Source: Candidatus Wolfebacteria bacterium RIFCSPLOWO2_01_FULL_47_17b
GTDB taxonomy: Bacteria > Patescibacteriota > Minisyncoccia > UBA6257 > JAGOQP01
Assembly: GCA_001793865.1 (NCBI GenBank)
Contig: MGIS01000012.1
Span: 27,237 to 60,325, forward strand
Length of the DNA stretch: 33,089 nt
Reading direction: 5' to 3'
The stretch's first letter is position 1. Each line of letters starts with the position of its first letter. The translations under genes and the position numbers were made by a program. Below the pieces are notes generated by a model. That model saw only the letters and a program-made list of their open reading frames with translations, ran no database searches and was not told where the DNA came from. This document shows, piece by piece, positions 12,837 through 20,875 of the stretch.

Positions 12837-13309
12837 ACGTGTTTGTCCGCCACACTGCTTGCCGCGTAGCTTTCTGGTTTTGTTTTGAACGGGAAGTTGT
12901 AGCCGCGGATCATACCGGTGACTTCGGAAATGAGCGCGCTTGTGCGGCCGTTGGAGCCCACATCCACGTGCACTTCAAATTCAAAATCAAATCCGGCATC
13001 TTTTAATATATGGAGTACCTCCGTCGCGGCAGAAAGCGACAGTAGAACCTCTTTTATAATGCGGTCCCGGAAGTTAAAAATCGGTTCATGCTTGAGCCGG
13101 CGCCAGAAATATTTGCCTCCGTTGCCCACGCGCTGCACGACAAGCGCCGTCACGAAGTCCGAAGAGCCGGTATTGGCGCCGAGGGAATCGGTCCCGATGA
13201 TTATTTTATACACCGCATCCTTTTTTACTCCTACAAATTCCCGAACTCGATCGAGCATATCCTGTGGGCTTATTTTTTCTCCGGTGCTTGTGAAAAAGTG
13301 GTTATCCAT
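12833..13309 (-). CDS. YkuK-like RNase H-fold protein (DUF458)
   Basis: A 158-residue protein with the features of the YkuK/DUF458 family: IIIGTDSLG near residue 38, the conserved core VTALVVQRVGNGGKYFWRR, then a helix and the VHVDVGSNGRTSALI strand. The family has an RNase H-like fold, but its biochemical role is not established. It is placed with a DEDD exonuclease (4-bp overlap), suggesting a nucleic-acid processing pair. A promoter TTGACA-16-GATACC lies upstream on the minus strand (13355-13328). Confidence 0.82.
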   Translation of the reverse strand: MDNHFFTSTGEKISPQDMLDRVREFVGVKKDAVYKIIIGTDSLGANTGSSDFVTALVVQRVGNGGKYFWRRLKHEPIFNFRDRIIKEVLLSLSAATEVLHILKDAGFDFEFEVHVDVGSNGRTSALISEVTGMIRGYNFPFKTKPESYAASSVADKHV

Positions 13310-13327
13310 ACCAACGTATGGATGCAG

Positions 13328-13355
13328 GGTATCACGGCTTATTTTTGGATGTCAA
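13328..13355 (-). promoter_or_regulatory. Promoter of the YkuK-like / exonuclease pair
   Basis: On the minus strand: TTGACA (13355-13350), 16-bp spacer, GATACC (13333-13328). The -35 is perfect; the -10 is weak. Confidence 0.45.
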
Positions 13356-13378
13356 CCAGAAGGAAAGGGGTTGCCTCT

Positions 13379-14758
13379 TTACTCGCGCCATTTACCCATT
13401 TCTTTCACCAGTTTTACTATACGAGGCAAAAGCGTCTTTGTTTTTTTCACGTCTTCTCCTTCCACGTTTATGCGAATTTCGGATTCGGTATTGGAGGCCC
13501 GCACGTTTACAAATATGCCGCCTATATACATGCTCACCCCTTCAAAAAAAGATATCTTCTCCGCCTTGTGCTCCATCATATCGGCGAGTGTGTGGTACAA
13601 AGCGGATGTCGCGTGCCGCGCGGGAATATTATATTCTGGCAAGCGAACCGTGTGAGGCAAAAAGCCAATAAAATCTGAAAGCGTGTATGGAAGCGTGCGA
13701 ACCGCTTGCAGCACTTTTATGAGCGTCAGGATGCCGCAATCGCTGTAAAAAAAATCTTTGAAATAGTAGTGCCCAGAATTTTCAAATCCGAAATCCGCAT
13801 TACGGGCCTTCATCTTCTCTAGAAACGATTTACGGCCGACGCGGGAAGGAAATACGCGGACATTTTTAAGTTGGTGATTTTCCGCAAGCCTCTTTATAAG
13901 AAATCCGTTCAGCTCCGTCACCACGGTCTTTTTATATTTTTCATGTCCTACTACCAGCCGCCAGATATATTCGGGGCGCACGCGCTTGCCGGTGTTGTCT
14001 ACGAATACAATCCGGTCCCCGTCTCCGTCCAGCACCGCGCCGAAATCCGCTTTGTGTTTTTTGATTGCCTTTTTGACGTCTGTAACCGAACTCTGCAAAA
14101 GCGGATTGGGGGCGTGGGCGGGGAAATTTCCATCCGGCTTTTGATTTAAGAGTATCACTTGGACATAGGAAGGAAACTTGACCTTCTGGAGAATCGGCCC
14201 CGCGGAACCGTTTGAACAATCAACCACCACGTACAACTTCCTCTTTTTGTTTCCCCCTTTGAAGAATTTTTCAAGAAACCGTATGTATGCCCTGCGCGTT
14301 TCTGCTATCTTGTTGCGTGATGGCGCTTTTTTGATGCGCGGCGTGATTTCCTCCCGTCCCAGAAATGAATGCGTAATGCGTCCGAGCAGATCTCTTCCTC
14401 CTACCACCTGCAGATGCTCGTCTATGATCTTAATGCCGTTTTGATCTTTTGGGTTGTGCGAAGCGGTGATCATGATTCCTATGTCTTTTTTAAATTTAAA
14501 ATGATCCGCCAGAAACATCAGCATAGGAGTTGTAATCATTCCAACCTCAATTACTGTGTATTGCAGTTCCTGGAGCGTTTTGATCGCCGTTTTATACAGC
14601 GATGGGGAGCTATGACGGGCGTCGTGGCCTATAATGACGCGTGCTTTCTTGCTGAATACCATGGGAAATTTGTGGATGAGATCAAAGATCACCACTTCAT
14701 TTATCTGGGACGGGTACTTGCCCCGTATGTCATAAAGCTTGAATATTGTAGATAACAT
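13379..14758 (-). CDS. manB: Phosphomannomutase/phosphoglucomutase
   Basis: An alpha-D-phosphohexomutase, 459 residues, interconverting hexose 6- and 1-phosphates for glycan precursors. The phosphoserine loop ITASHNP puts the active Ser at residue 100. The metal loop is DGDGDR with Asp244, Asp246 and Asp248. The sugar-binding loop is GFENSGHYYFKDFFYSDCG, where the usual second Asp of SDDG is Cys. The C-terminal phosphate-binding domain shows VRASNTESEIRINVEGED. On the minus strand TATACT ends 6 nt before ATG, so the mRNA is probably leaderless. The gene is divergent from ftsK, with only 22 bp between start codons. Confidence 0.94.
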   Translation of the reverse strand: MLSTIFKLYDIRGKYPSQINEVVIFDLIHKFPMVFSKKARVIIGHDARHSSPSLYKTAIKTLQELQYTVIEVGMITTPMLMFLADHFKFKKDIGIMITASHNPKDQNGIKIIDEHLQVVGGRDLLGRITHSFLGREEITPRIKKAPSRNKIAETRRAYIRFLEKFFKGGNKKRKLYVVVDCSNGSAGPILQKVKFPSYVQVILLNQKPDGNFPAHAPNPLLQSSVTDVKKAIKKHKADFGAVLDGDGDRIVFVDNTGKRVRPEYIWRLVVGHEKYKKTVVTELNGFLIKRLAENHQLKNVRVFPSRVGRKSFLEKMKARNADFGFENSGHYYFKDFFYSDCGILTLIKVLQAVRTLPYTLSDFIGFLPHTVRLPEYNIPARHATSALYHTLADMMEHKAEKISFFEGVSMYIGGIFVNVRASNTESEIRINVEGEDVKKTKTLLPRIVKLVKEMGKWRE

Positions 14759-14764
14759 ATCAGT

Positions 14765-14774
14765 AGTATATCAT
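14765..14774. promoter_or_regulatory. Overlapping divergent -10 boxes of manB and ftsK
   Basis: Minus strand TATACT (14770-14765) lies 6 nt from the manB ATG. Plus strand TATCAT (14769-14774) lies 6 nt from the ftsK GTG at 14781, with TTGTAG (14746-14751) at 17-bp spacing. The two -10 boxes share two base pairs, so both genes are probably leaderless and cannot fire at once. Confidence 0.55.
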
Positions 14775-14780
14775 ACTAAC

Positions 14781-16877
14781 GTGACGAAGCGCTCCAAAAA
14801 AAATAACAAACGCGGCGCGTCCGCCAAAGAAGAACCCATGCATCCTCCCCTCGGCAGGGAAACGCTACATTCCGTGTGGGCGCTCATATGCATCGGCCTT
14901 GGCGTTGTTTTGACGCTCGCGGGATTCTCACAGGCGGGCGTTGCGGGCGACGTAGTGTATTCTTTTTTTGATATGCTGTTCGGCTGGGGATACGCGCTCA
15001 TACCGGGCGGATTTTTTCTGATCGCCATAATGTTTCTTTTGCATAAAGAAGAGCGGCATCTGGTGGGACCGGTATTGTGGGGTATCGGGCTTTTTGTGCT
15101 GGCGTCGCTTGGGCTTTTGGATATCCTATCCGGCGGAGAAGCGGGAGTGATCGGCGGCGGCATCAGCTATATCCAAAACTGGCTTGGCACGGTCGCCAGC
15201 TCGATTATATTTCTTATCATCGCCATCATCGGCATTGTGCTGTACTTGGATCGGCCGTTGCGGATTCCGCGCAGACAACTCAAGGAAGAAACGCCCAATT
15301 ATGAAATACCAAAAATAGAGGAGCCCGCACCCGCTGTCATTCCCACGGAGGCGGGAATCCAAGAGCAAGAGGATGGATTCCGTGTCAAGCACGGAATGAC
15401 AAAAAAGACTGGAATAGCAAGAGTGAAGCCCGTCGGCTATAACGCACCGCCGTTTGATCTGCTTACCCGGTCGGTCGAAAAACCGAGCGCCGGAGATTTG
15501 AAGGCAAGCGCGAATATTATTAAACGGACGCTTGATAGCTTCGGCATACCGGTAGACATCGCCGATATGGTTGTGGGGCCGAAAGTAACGCGTTTTTCGA
15601 TACGGCCCGCGGAGGGTGTGAAGCTTTCGCGCATCACCGCGCTGAACCAGGATTTGGCGCTTGCGCTTTCGGCTCACCCGATTCGCATCGAAGCGCCGAT
15701 TCCCGGTAAGCCCTTTGTCGGTATTGAGGTCCCGAACAGAAGCGCAGCTATCGTGCATTTGGGCACGCTTATTTCCTATCCTGAATTTATGGACAGCGGC
15801 GCGATGGGATTTTGCCTCGGCAAGGACGTGACCGGCGAGCCCATATTCACGAATATAGAAAAGATGCCGCACTTGCTTATCGCCGGCGCCACCGGTTCGG
15901 GAAAATCGATCATGCTTCATTCCGTGCTTATTTCGCTTTTATACAAGAATTCTCCGCATATGCTTAAATTCATACTCATCGATCCCAAGCGCGTGGAGCT
16001 TTCGGCATACAATGGCCTACCGCACCTCATCGCTCCGGTTGTCACACAGGGCAAAAAAGCTCTCAGCGTATTCCGATGGGCGATCAGCGAAATGGACCGC
16101 CGGTATGAAGAGCTTTTACAGGGCGGCGCGCGTGATATACAGAGCTACAACAAGAAACACCCGGATACCGCAATACCAAATATTGTGATCGTGGTGGATG
16201 AAATGGCTGACCTGATGGCCGCGTATGGACGGGATGTGGAAAACGCTATCGTGCGTCTGGCGCAAATGGCGCGCGCGACCGGCATACATCTTATCCTTTC
16301 TACCCAGCGGCCTTCGGTGGAAGTCATAACCGGTCTTATTAAGGCAAACATTACCTCGCGCGTTGCCCTGCAGGTAGCGAGTCAGATAGACTCAAGAACC
16401 ATTTTAGATACTTCGGGGGCCGAGAAGCTGCTTGGCGGCGGAGACCTGTTGTTTATCAGTGCGCAACTTTCCAAGCCAAAGCGCATACAGGGAGCGTACA
16501 TAACGGAAGAAGAGATAAAGTCCGTCACCGATTATATCAAGGAGCACAATGAAGCGGACGAGGTTACCGATGAAGAACTTTCGTTTGAGCAGACGACCGG
16601 TGATGGAGGTTTGACCTCGGTCTTGGGAGGTCGAGCCTCGGATTCTTCGGATGTATTTGATGAATTTGCCGAAACCGCGGAGGATGATGAGCTTTTGCAG
16701 GACGCGATTGAAACCGTGCGAGAAGCGCAGAAAGCATCCGCGTCTCTTTTACAGCGCCGGCTAAAGGTAGGGTATGCCCGTGCGGCACGCCTGCTTGACT
16801 TAATGGAAGCAAAGCAAATTATCGGCCCCGGAGATGGGGCAAAACCAAGAGAAGTATTTATTTCCAAAGAGCAATGA
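14781..16877 (+). CDS. ftsK: DNA translocase FtsK/SpoIIIE
   Basis: FtsK pumps chromosomal DNA at the division septum. From the GTG at 14781 it has 698 residues: four N-terminal membrane helices (about 35-165), a short linker, then the RecA-like motor with Walker A GATGSGKS (369-376), Walker B IVIVVDEMADLM and the RPSVEVITGLIKANI block, and a C-terminal winged-helix gamma domain (LLQRRLKVGYARAARLLDLME). The frame is open to an ATG at 14739, but that lies inside manB; the -10 box 6 nt upstream of GTG favours 14781. Two repeat-derived inserts fall in linkers: residues about 185-207 and 609-620. The stop overlaps the next start (ATGA). Confidence 0.95.
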   Translation: MTKRSKKNNKRGASAKEEPMHPPLGRETLHSVWALICIGLGVVLTLAGFSQAGVAGDVVYSFFDMLFGWGYALIPGGFFLIAIMFLLHKEERHLVGPVLWGIGLFVLASLGLLDILSGGEAGVIGGGISYIQNWLGTVASSIIFLIIAIIGIVLYLDRPLRIPRRQLKEETPNYEIPKIEEPAPAVIPTEAGIQEQEDGFRVKHGMTKKTGIARVKPVGYNAPPFDLLTRSVEKPSAGDLKASANIIKRTLDSFGIPVDIADMVVGPKVTRFSIRPAEGVKLSRITALNQDLALALSAHPIRIEAPIPGKPFVGIEVPNRSAAIVHLGTLISYPEFMDSGAMGFCLGKDVTGEPIFTNIEKMPHLLIAGATGSGKSIMLHSVLISLLYKNSPHMLKFILIDPKRVELSAYNGLPHLIAPVVTQGKKALSVFRWAISEMDRRYEELLQGGARDIQSYNKKHPDTAIPNIVIVVDEMADLMAAYGRDVENAIVRLAQMARATGIHLILSTQRPSVEVITGLIKANITSRVALQVASQIDSRTILDTSGAEKLLGGGDLLFISAQLSKPKRIQGAYITEEEIKSVTDYIKEHNEADEVTDEELSFEQTTGDGGLTSVLGGRASDSSDVFDEFAETAEDDELLQDAIETVREAQKASASLLQRRLKVGYARAARLLDLMEAKQIIGPGDGAKPREVFISKEQ
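15335..15401 (+). repeat. In-frame palindromic element in the ftsK linker
   Basis: TGTCATTCC (15335-15343) and GGAATGACA (15393-15401) are perfect 9-bp ends. Inside is ATTCCGTG-TCAAG-CACGGAAT, with another GGGAAT/ATTCCC pair. It is translated as VIPTEAGIQ...GFRVKHGMT, a peptide signature I recognise from dispersed repeats in many bacterial genomes. Confidence 0.85.
16607..16640 (+). repeat. Second palindromic repeat in ftsK, before the gamma domain
   Basis: AGGTTTGACCTCGG and AGGTCGAGCCTCGG flank a short loop; a diverged member of the 4217-4274 family. Here it is read from the other strand than in iscS and folD, giving GGLTSVLGGRAS. Confidence 0.65.
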
Positions 16878-17593
16878 CTGACTTCACTTCATTCAAAGAC
16901 ATACTAAAAAACGAGATGAAAGAGCGGGGTGTGACGCTTGCGCAGCTTTCTGCCGCAACCGAAATTTCTTCCCGCTACCTGCAGGCGCTTATAGACGGCG
17001 ACACCGACAACTTGCCGCCCGCGCCGTATATTCGGGGATATCTGCAGAAGATTGCAGAAGTGCTCGATGTGGATTTTTCCGTATTGTGGAAATACTACGA
17101 AAGCGACCTCAGTATACGGAAGTCCGGCGGCCATGACACGCTCCCGCAAAACAGGTTTGCGGTTCGTCCCGTTCGCAAAGGACCGATTCTTATTACCGGA
17201 ATTATTATTGTTCTATTGGCGATCGCCCTCCCGTATCTTGCGGATTTTTTTGGAAAGCCCTCTCTAGAAATATCATTTCCGCAGGAAGAATCATTCTTTT
17301 CGCAGTCGGAACAGATTACGATTACCGGACGCGTCGGGCGAGCGCAAGATGTGGTTAGTATAAACGGCACGGAGGTGGCGGTACTGCAAGACGGTACGTT
17401 TTCCAAAGAAGTGCCGCTTTCCGATGGAGCCAATTCATTTGAAATTATCGCGAAACGATTCCTGGGCCAGGAGACGCGTATCGTCCGCAATGTATTCTAC
17501 CGCACGGAGCCTTTTGCAAGCCCTTCACCGCAACCATCTACAGTACTTGAAATATCACCAAGTGTTTCCCGAGAGCCCTTTTTTACAGAATAA
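16874..17593 (+). CDS. RodZ-like protein: HTH domain, membrane helix, Ig-like extracytoplasmic domain
   Basis: A 239-residue protein with a cytoplasmic HTH of the RodZ type (about residues 7-72, including TLAQLSAATEISSRYLQALI and the PYIRGYLQKIAEVL helix), one membrane helix at 104-122, and a C-terminal domain with SFFSQSEQITITGRV, INGTEV and DGANSFEIIAKR, which resembles a small Ig-like fold. RodZ links MreB to cell-shape control, but no MreB is in the window, so only the architecture is claimed. It overlaps ftsK by 4 bp (ATGA) and is probably translated with it. The tail is Ser/Pro-rich. Confidence 0.85.
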   Translation: MTDFTSFKDILKNEMKERGVTLAQLSAATEISSRYLQALIDGDTDNLPPAPYIRGYLQKIAEVLDVDFSVLWKYYESDLSIRKSGGHDTLPQNRFAVRPVRKGPILITGIIIVLLAIALPYLADFFGKPSLEISFPQEESFFSQSEQITITGRVGRAQDVVSINGTEVAVLQDGTFSKEVPLSDGANSFEIIAKRFLGQETRIVRNVFYRTEPFASPSPQPSTVLEISPSVSREPFFTE

Positions 17594-17612
17594 AACGGGT
17601 GATTGTATTTAA

Positions 17613-17712
17613 TTTCGAGTTCCGAATTTCGAATCAAATCCTAATGTATTAATTTTAAAACTTCAGTCATTCAAAATTGAATCGAAATTAGAAATTAAAA
17701 ATTAGAAATTTA
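17613..17712 (+). repeat. AT-rich dispersed repeat between the RodZ-like gene and recA
   Basis: Repeated TCGAAATTAGAAATT-like units and AATTTCGA palindromes. A similar block lies at 21640-21720, and shorter matches lie near 951-976 and 31610-31640. No gene is seen. The recA -10 box abuts its right end. Confidence 0.6.
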
Positions 17713-17713
17713 T

Positions 17714-17721
17714 GTTATACT
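17714..17721 (+). promoter_or_regulatory. recA extended -10 promoter
   Basis: TGT directly before TATACT (17716-17721) makes an extended -10; no -35 is seen at the right spacing. It ends 7 nt before the ATG at 17729, so the mRNA is predicted leaderless. No copy of the inverted repeat found upstream of the LexA-like gene is present here. Confidence 0.55.
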
Positions 17722-17728
17722 GACATCT

Positions 17729-18754
17729 ATGGCTAAAAATAAGGAAACCAAAAGCGAACCGAAGGACGACAAAGTATCGAAAGAGTTCGAGAATTTGATA
17801 TCCAGCCTGCAAGACAAATTCGGCGAAGGGTCCATTATGACCCTTGGAGAACAGAAAACAATGCAGGTAGAAACGATCCCCACCGGCTCGTTCACGCTTG
17901 ATCGCGCGCTGGGCGTGGGAGGATTGCCGAAGGGGCGTATTGTGGAAATATTCGGACCTGAATCTTCAGGAAAAACGACTCTCGCGCTATCTGCTATCGC
18001 GCAGGCGCAGAAACAAGGCGGACGATGCGCGTTTATAGATGCCGAGCACGCGCTTGACCCTGAGTACGCCAAGCGAATCGGCGTGAAAGTAAAGGAATTG
18101 CTCATATCCCAGCCGGACAGCGGTGAAGAGGCTCTGCAAATTCTGGAAAACCTTGTGCGCTCGGGATTGCTGTCGGTTGTCGTCGTGGACTCGGTCGCGG
18201 CGCTTACGCCGCGCGCGGAGATTGAGGGAGAGATCGGAGACCAGCAGATCGGCTTGCAGGCACGGCTTATGTCACAGGCACTCCGTAAGCTCACGGCGGT
18301 GGCATCCAAATCTCATACGATTATCGTATTCATCAACCAAATCCGTTCGCAGATCGGCACGGTTATGTGGGGCAACCCCGAAACCACGCCTGGCGGACGA
18401 GCACTGAAATTTTACGCGTCTGTCCGTTTGGATATCCGCCGTATCGCGCAAATAAAGAAAGGAGAAGAAGTGATCGGAAATCGCACTCGCGTTAAAGTGG
18501 TCAAAAATAAAGTCGCTCCCCCCTTCAAAATGACGGAATTCGACATTCTCTACGGACAGGGTATTTCGTACGAGAATGACATTATTACAGCCGCGCTCAA
18601 ATACGGCGTGATAACAAAAACCGGCAATACGTTCACGTTCGAAGGCGAAAAATTAGGCGTGGGACAGGACGCGGCGCGTGTGCGGCTGGTGGAAGATAAA
18701 AAGCTCCTTCGGGAGGTTGAGAAGAAGGTCGAAACCGCCGCGAGTGCAGCGTAG
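17729..18754 (+). CDS. recA: Recombinase RecA
   Basis: RecA forms filaments on single-stranded DNA for strand exchange and SOS signalling. The 341 residues carry the Walker A GPESSGKT, the catalytic Glu in [13 protein letters not shown], Walker [13 protein letters not shown], loop L1 ([26 protein letters not shown]), and loop L2 around [24 protein letters not shown]2 is unusual: most RecA proteins have IRMKIGVMFGNPETTTGG, so Lys is replaced by Gln and Phe by Trp. The C-terminal domain is complete. It lies alone between AT-rich repeats. Confidence 0.97.
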   Translation: MAKNKETKSEPKDDKVSKEFENLISSLQDKFGEGSIMTLGEQKTMQVETIPTGSFTLDRALGVGGLPKGRIVEIFGPESSGKTTLALSAIAQAQKQGGRCAFIDAEHALDPEYAKRIGVKVKELLISQPDSGEEALQILENLVRSGLLSVVVVDSVAALTPRAEIEGEIGDQQIGLQARLMSQALRKLTAVASKSHTIIVFINQIRSQIGTVMWGNPETTPGGRALKFYASVRLDIRRIAQIKKGEEVIGNRTRVKVVKNKVAPPFKMTEFDILYGQGISYENDIITAALKYGVITKTGNTFTFEGEKLGVGQDAARVRLVEDKKLLREVEKKVETAASAA

Positions 18755-18769
18755 CGTAATACGAATCTA

Positions 18770-18830
18770 CAAATTCGCACGAATGCCACGAATAGAACTG
18801 TCATTCTGAACTTGATTCAGAATCCATTTT
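18770..18830 (+). repeat. Intergenic repeat region after recA
   Basis: ACGAAT units are followed by a perfect hairpin ATTCTGAA-CTTGA-TTCAGAAT (18803-18823). The layout resembles 29625-29720 (ACGAATGCG units followed by a TCATTGC palindrome). There is no U-run. It may act as a weak terminator for recA. Confidence 0.5.
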
Positions 18831-18868
18831 ATAGTATTATTACTAAAGTAAATAAAAAAAATAATATT

Positions 18869-19096
18869 ATGTTTGAAAAACTAAACCTATTCAAAAAAAA
18901 TAAACGGGAGGATAACTTGGGTAAATATTATAAAGAAGAGTTTCCTGAAGGGAAACCGAAGACCGAAGAAGATCCGTATGTTAAGACCATCATAAATGAA
19001 CTTGGAGGCGAGGAAATTTTTGATGAGGATATTTCTCCGGAAGAAAAGGGAGTTCGAATAAAGGAAGTTGAAAGATACAAAAAAGAAAGAAATTGA
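18869..19096 (+). CDS. Small charged hypothetical protein
   Basis: A 75-residue, Lys/Glu-rich soluble protein. The frame extends 19 codons upstream, but only across the repeat region, so the ATG at 18869 (MFEKLNLF) is preferred. The middle is Asp/Glu-rich (IINELGGEEIFDEDISPEEKG). I do not recognise a family. It is followed 10 nt later by a good terminator, which supports a real transcript. Alone, or at the end of a recA transcript. Confidence 0.55.
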   Translation: MFEKLNLFKKNKREDNLGKYYKEEFPEGKPKTEEDPYVKTIINELGGEEIFDEDISPEEKGVRIKEVERYKKERN

Positions 19097-19105
19097 ATGA
19101 ACACA

Positions 19106-19132
19106 AAGAGATCCGCAAGGGTCTCTTTTTTT
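19106..19132 (+). terminator. Terminator after the small protein gene
   Basis: Stem AGAGATCC/GGGTCTCT (one G-U pair) with a GCAA loop, then seven T residues. Confidence 0.85.
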
Positions 19133-19160
19133 ATCGCTGTATACGGTATACGATATTCGG

Positions 19161-19166
19161 TATACT
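19161..19166 (+). promoter_or_regulatory. -10 box of the SpoU methyltransferase gene (leaderless)
   Basis: TATACT ends 6 nt before the ATG at 19173. The region has three GTATAC-like units (19139-19166). The -35 is weak. Confidence 0.5.
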
Positions 19167-19172
19167 GTTTCT

Positions 19173-19643
19173 ATGGTCGCAATCCTCTACAACATCCGCA
19201 GTGTGCATAATGTGGGTTCCATATTCCGCACCGCGGACGCGGCTGGCGTGGAAAAATTATACCTCTGCGGCGTGACGCCAACGCCGTTGGATCGCTTCGG
19301 CAAGAAGCGACAAGATTTTACAAAAGTATCTCTCGGCTCCGAGAATTCCGTTCCATGGGAACAGGCGAACGCGATTTCTCTTATCCATGATTTGCGAAAG
19401 AAAGGGTATACAATAATTTCTCTTGAGCAGCACGAAACATCCGTTCCTTATTCCAGCAAAATTAAATTCAAACAAAATATCGCCCTTGTAGTTGGGAATG
19501 AACTACAAGGACTTCCGAAAGAAATACTACATGCATCCGATCATATTATTGAAATTCCTATGCGAGGTAATAAGGAATCGCTCAATGTGTCCGTTTCCTT
19601 CGGCATCGCCGCGTATGAATTACAGAGAGAGTTTAGAGGTTAG
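19173..19643 (+). CDS. SpoU/TrmH-family RNA 2'-O-methyltransferase
   Basis: A 156-residue SPOUT methyltransferase using S-adenosylmethionine to methylate a ribose in tRNA or rRNA. All three SpoU motifs are seen: motif 1 NIRSVHNVGSIFRTADA (7-23), motif 2 IALVVGNELQGLP and motif 3 IEIPMRGNKESLNVSVSFGIAAYEL. It consists of the catalytic domain alone, similar in size to TrmL, but the target (tRNA position 34, 18 or rRNA) cannot be told from the sequence. The start is set by the nearby TATACT. A G-rich TTAGGGGTTAG repeat begins at the stop codon. Confidence 0.9.
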   Translation: MVAILYNIRSVHNVGSIFRTADAAGVEKLYLCGVTPTPLDRFGKKRQDFTKVSLGSENSVPWEQANAISLIHDLRKKGYTIISLEQHETSVPYSSKIKFKQNIALVVGNELQGLPKEILHASDHIIEIPMRGNKESLNVSVSFGIAAYELQREFRG

Positions 19644-19651
19644 GGGTTAGA

Positions 19652-19672
19652 AAAAAACAGGGGACATACGCC
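19652..19672 (-). terminator. Terminator after the folD-LCP-small ORF run
   Basis: On the minus strand: GGGG, a short loop, CCCC, then TGTTTTTTT. The stem is short, but the T-run is long. Confidence 0.6.
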
Positions 19673-19676
19673 CCCG

Positions 19677-19919
19677 CTAAACTTTCACGAAGTTCAACTT
19701 CATGAACCATTCGCCTCCTTTAGTTTTAATCTCTTCCTGTCTCGCTCTCTTCTGTAGCGTGATACCCCAAATGGGATTGATACCGCTACTCCGAGCGGTA
19801 CATATATCAATGTGCACGCTTTGAAAATGATCCCAATGAGTTCCCAAAATTCCAAATTTGGATCCAAGTTCGGCTCCTTTCTTCTTTTTAAATATTTCTA
19901 TCCTGCATTGTTGCACCAA
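19677..19919 (-). CDS. Small hypothetical protein downstream of the LCP gene
   Basis: An 80-residue frame that begins with GTG two bases after the LCP stop and ends just before a minus-strand terminator. This placement suggests a coupled third gene of the folD-LCP run. The sequence has a basic start (FKKKKGAELGS), a central GTHWDHFQSVHIDIC segment and a Lys/Glu-rich tail. I recognise no family. Without homologues it remains possible that this is a non-coding stretch. Confidence 0.45.
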   Translation of the reverse strand: MVQQCRIEIFKKKKGAELGSKFGILGTHWDHFQSVHIDICTARSSGINPIWGITLQKRARQEEIKTKGGEWFMKLNFVKV

Positions 19920-19921
19920 TA

Positions 19922-20875
19922 CTATTTTTCGTCAATGTTCTGTCCGATAAACTCTTTAATCTGTGTATAGTTCTCAAACCCCGCCGTGGGCACAAGCACC
20001 GAAATGTAGGTGGTGGTCGCGACACCGGGTAGCGGTAGCGACATGGTGGTGAACAATTTGGTCGTAAAGTCCAGCACAATGCTTTCAAACTTAATGGACG
20101 CTACGTCCGTACCAAACAGGTATGGAGTCAGTTTTGAAAAATCTATTTGGGCATTGTTGAGAAACGAACCTTTGAAAACAAACGATTTGAGAAATAAATT
20201 CTTTTCTTCGGCGGTAAGCTCTTGAAACTTGTCTAGCATCGCCTCCACCACCTGGTGTTGGTTTGATTCGCGGAAAAAGTCACCTTGTTGGTTGTGTCTG
20301 TTGCGCACGAGCCATACGGCATCCTCGCCGTTCAGATGGTGCGAGCCCGGATCCAATCTGAAGCTACTCACCCAGTCGATAGCCGGCTCATGCAACACGA
20401 CATCGACCCCTCCCAGCCAATCAACCGCTGCGGCAAGTGTTTGTAGGTCTATTACCACATATCCATTCGTGGAAAATCCCGTGATTTTCTCAATTTTATC
20501 CATCACCGCAGGCACTTTGTTTTTGTTAAACGCTTCGTTAATTTTGAACTGTTCGCTTCCGTCCGATATCCAAAGATCCCGCGGGAGCGAGACGAGATAG
20601 GCGGTATTCGTATCGGGATTAAATCGTACGACCAGAATCGCATCGGCAAGCGCTCCGCCGCCGTATCCCGCTCCCGGCCTTCCGAATACGACAATGGTTA
20701 TATCGCTTTTGGTGAATAGGTTTTTGAAAAAGTCGCCAATGTTTCCGCTCTGCGTCTCCTCTCCATTTGCCCACGATACCGATCTGGCGGGGAGTTTATA
20801 CGCGATTCCGTACACTGCAAAGGCAGCGATTCCCAGTCCTATGATGATCAATATAGTAATTCGGACCTTTTTCAT
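19922..20875 (-). CDS. LytR-CpsA-Psr (LCP) family protein
   Basis: LCP proteins attach undecaprenyl-linked glycopolymers to peptidoglycan or proteins at the cell surface. The 317-residue product has an N-terminal membrane anchor (about 6-24). The extracytoplasmic LCP domain shows ALADAILVVRFNPDTNTAYLVSLPRDLWI, INEAF, and the Arg-rich VRNRHNQQGDFFRESNQHQVVEAML that binds the pyrophosphate. The ATG overlaps the folD stop by 4 bp, an unexpected pairing with a folate enzyme. No glycosyltransferase is near. Confidence 0.92.
   Translation of the reverse strand: MKKVRITILIIIGLGIAAFAVYGIAYKLPARSVSWANGEETQSGNIGDFFKNLFTKSDITIVVFGRPGAGYGGGALADAILVVRFNPDTNTAYLVSLPRDLWISDGSEQFKINEAFNKNKVPAVMDKIEKITGFSTNGYVVIDLQTLAAAVDWLGGVDVVLHEPAIDWVSSFRLDPGSHHLNGEDAVWLVRNRHNQQGDFFRESNQHQVVEAMLDKFQELTAEEKNLFLKSFVFKGSFLNNAQIDFSKLTPYLFGTDVASIKFESIVLDFTTKLFTTMSLPLPGVATTTYISVLVPTAGFENYTQIKEFIGQNIDEK

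Noticed and set aside
12918-13655. 245-codon plus-strand frame
   Set aside because: Lies across the YkuK-like gene, its promoter and the end of manB in antisense; no recognisable domain.
15126-15920. 264-codon minus-strand frame inside ftsK that includes the LDSRLRGNDSG peptide
   Set aside because: The peptide is the familiar reverse reading of the palindromic repeat at 15335-15401; the frame is a shadow of ftsK.
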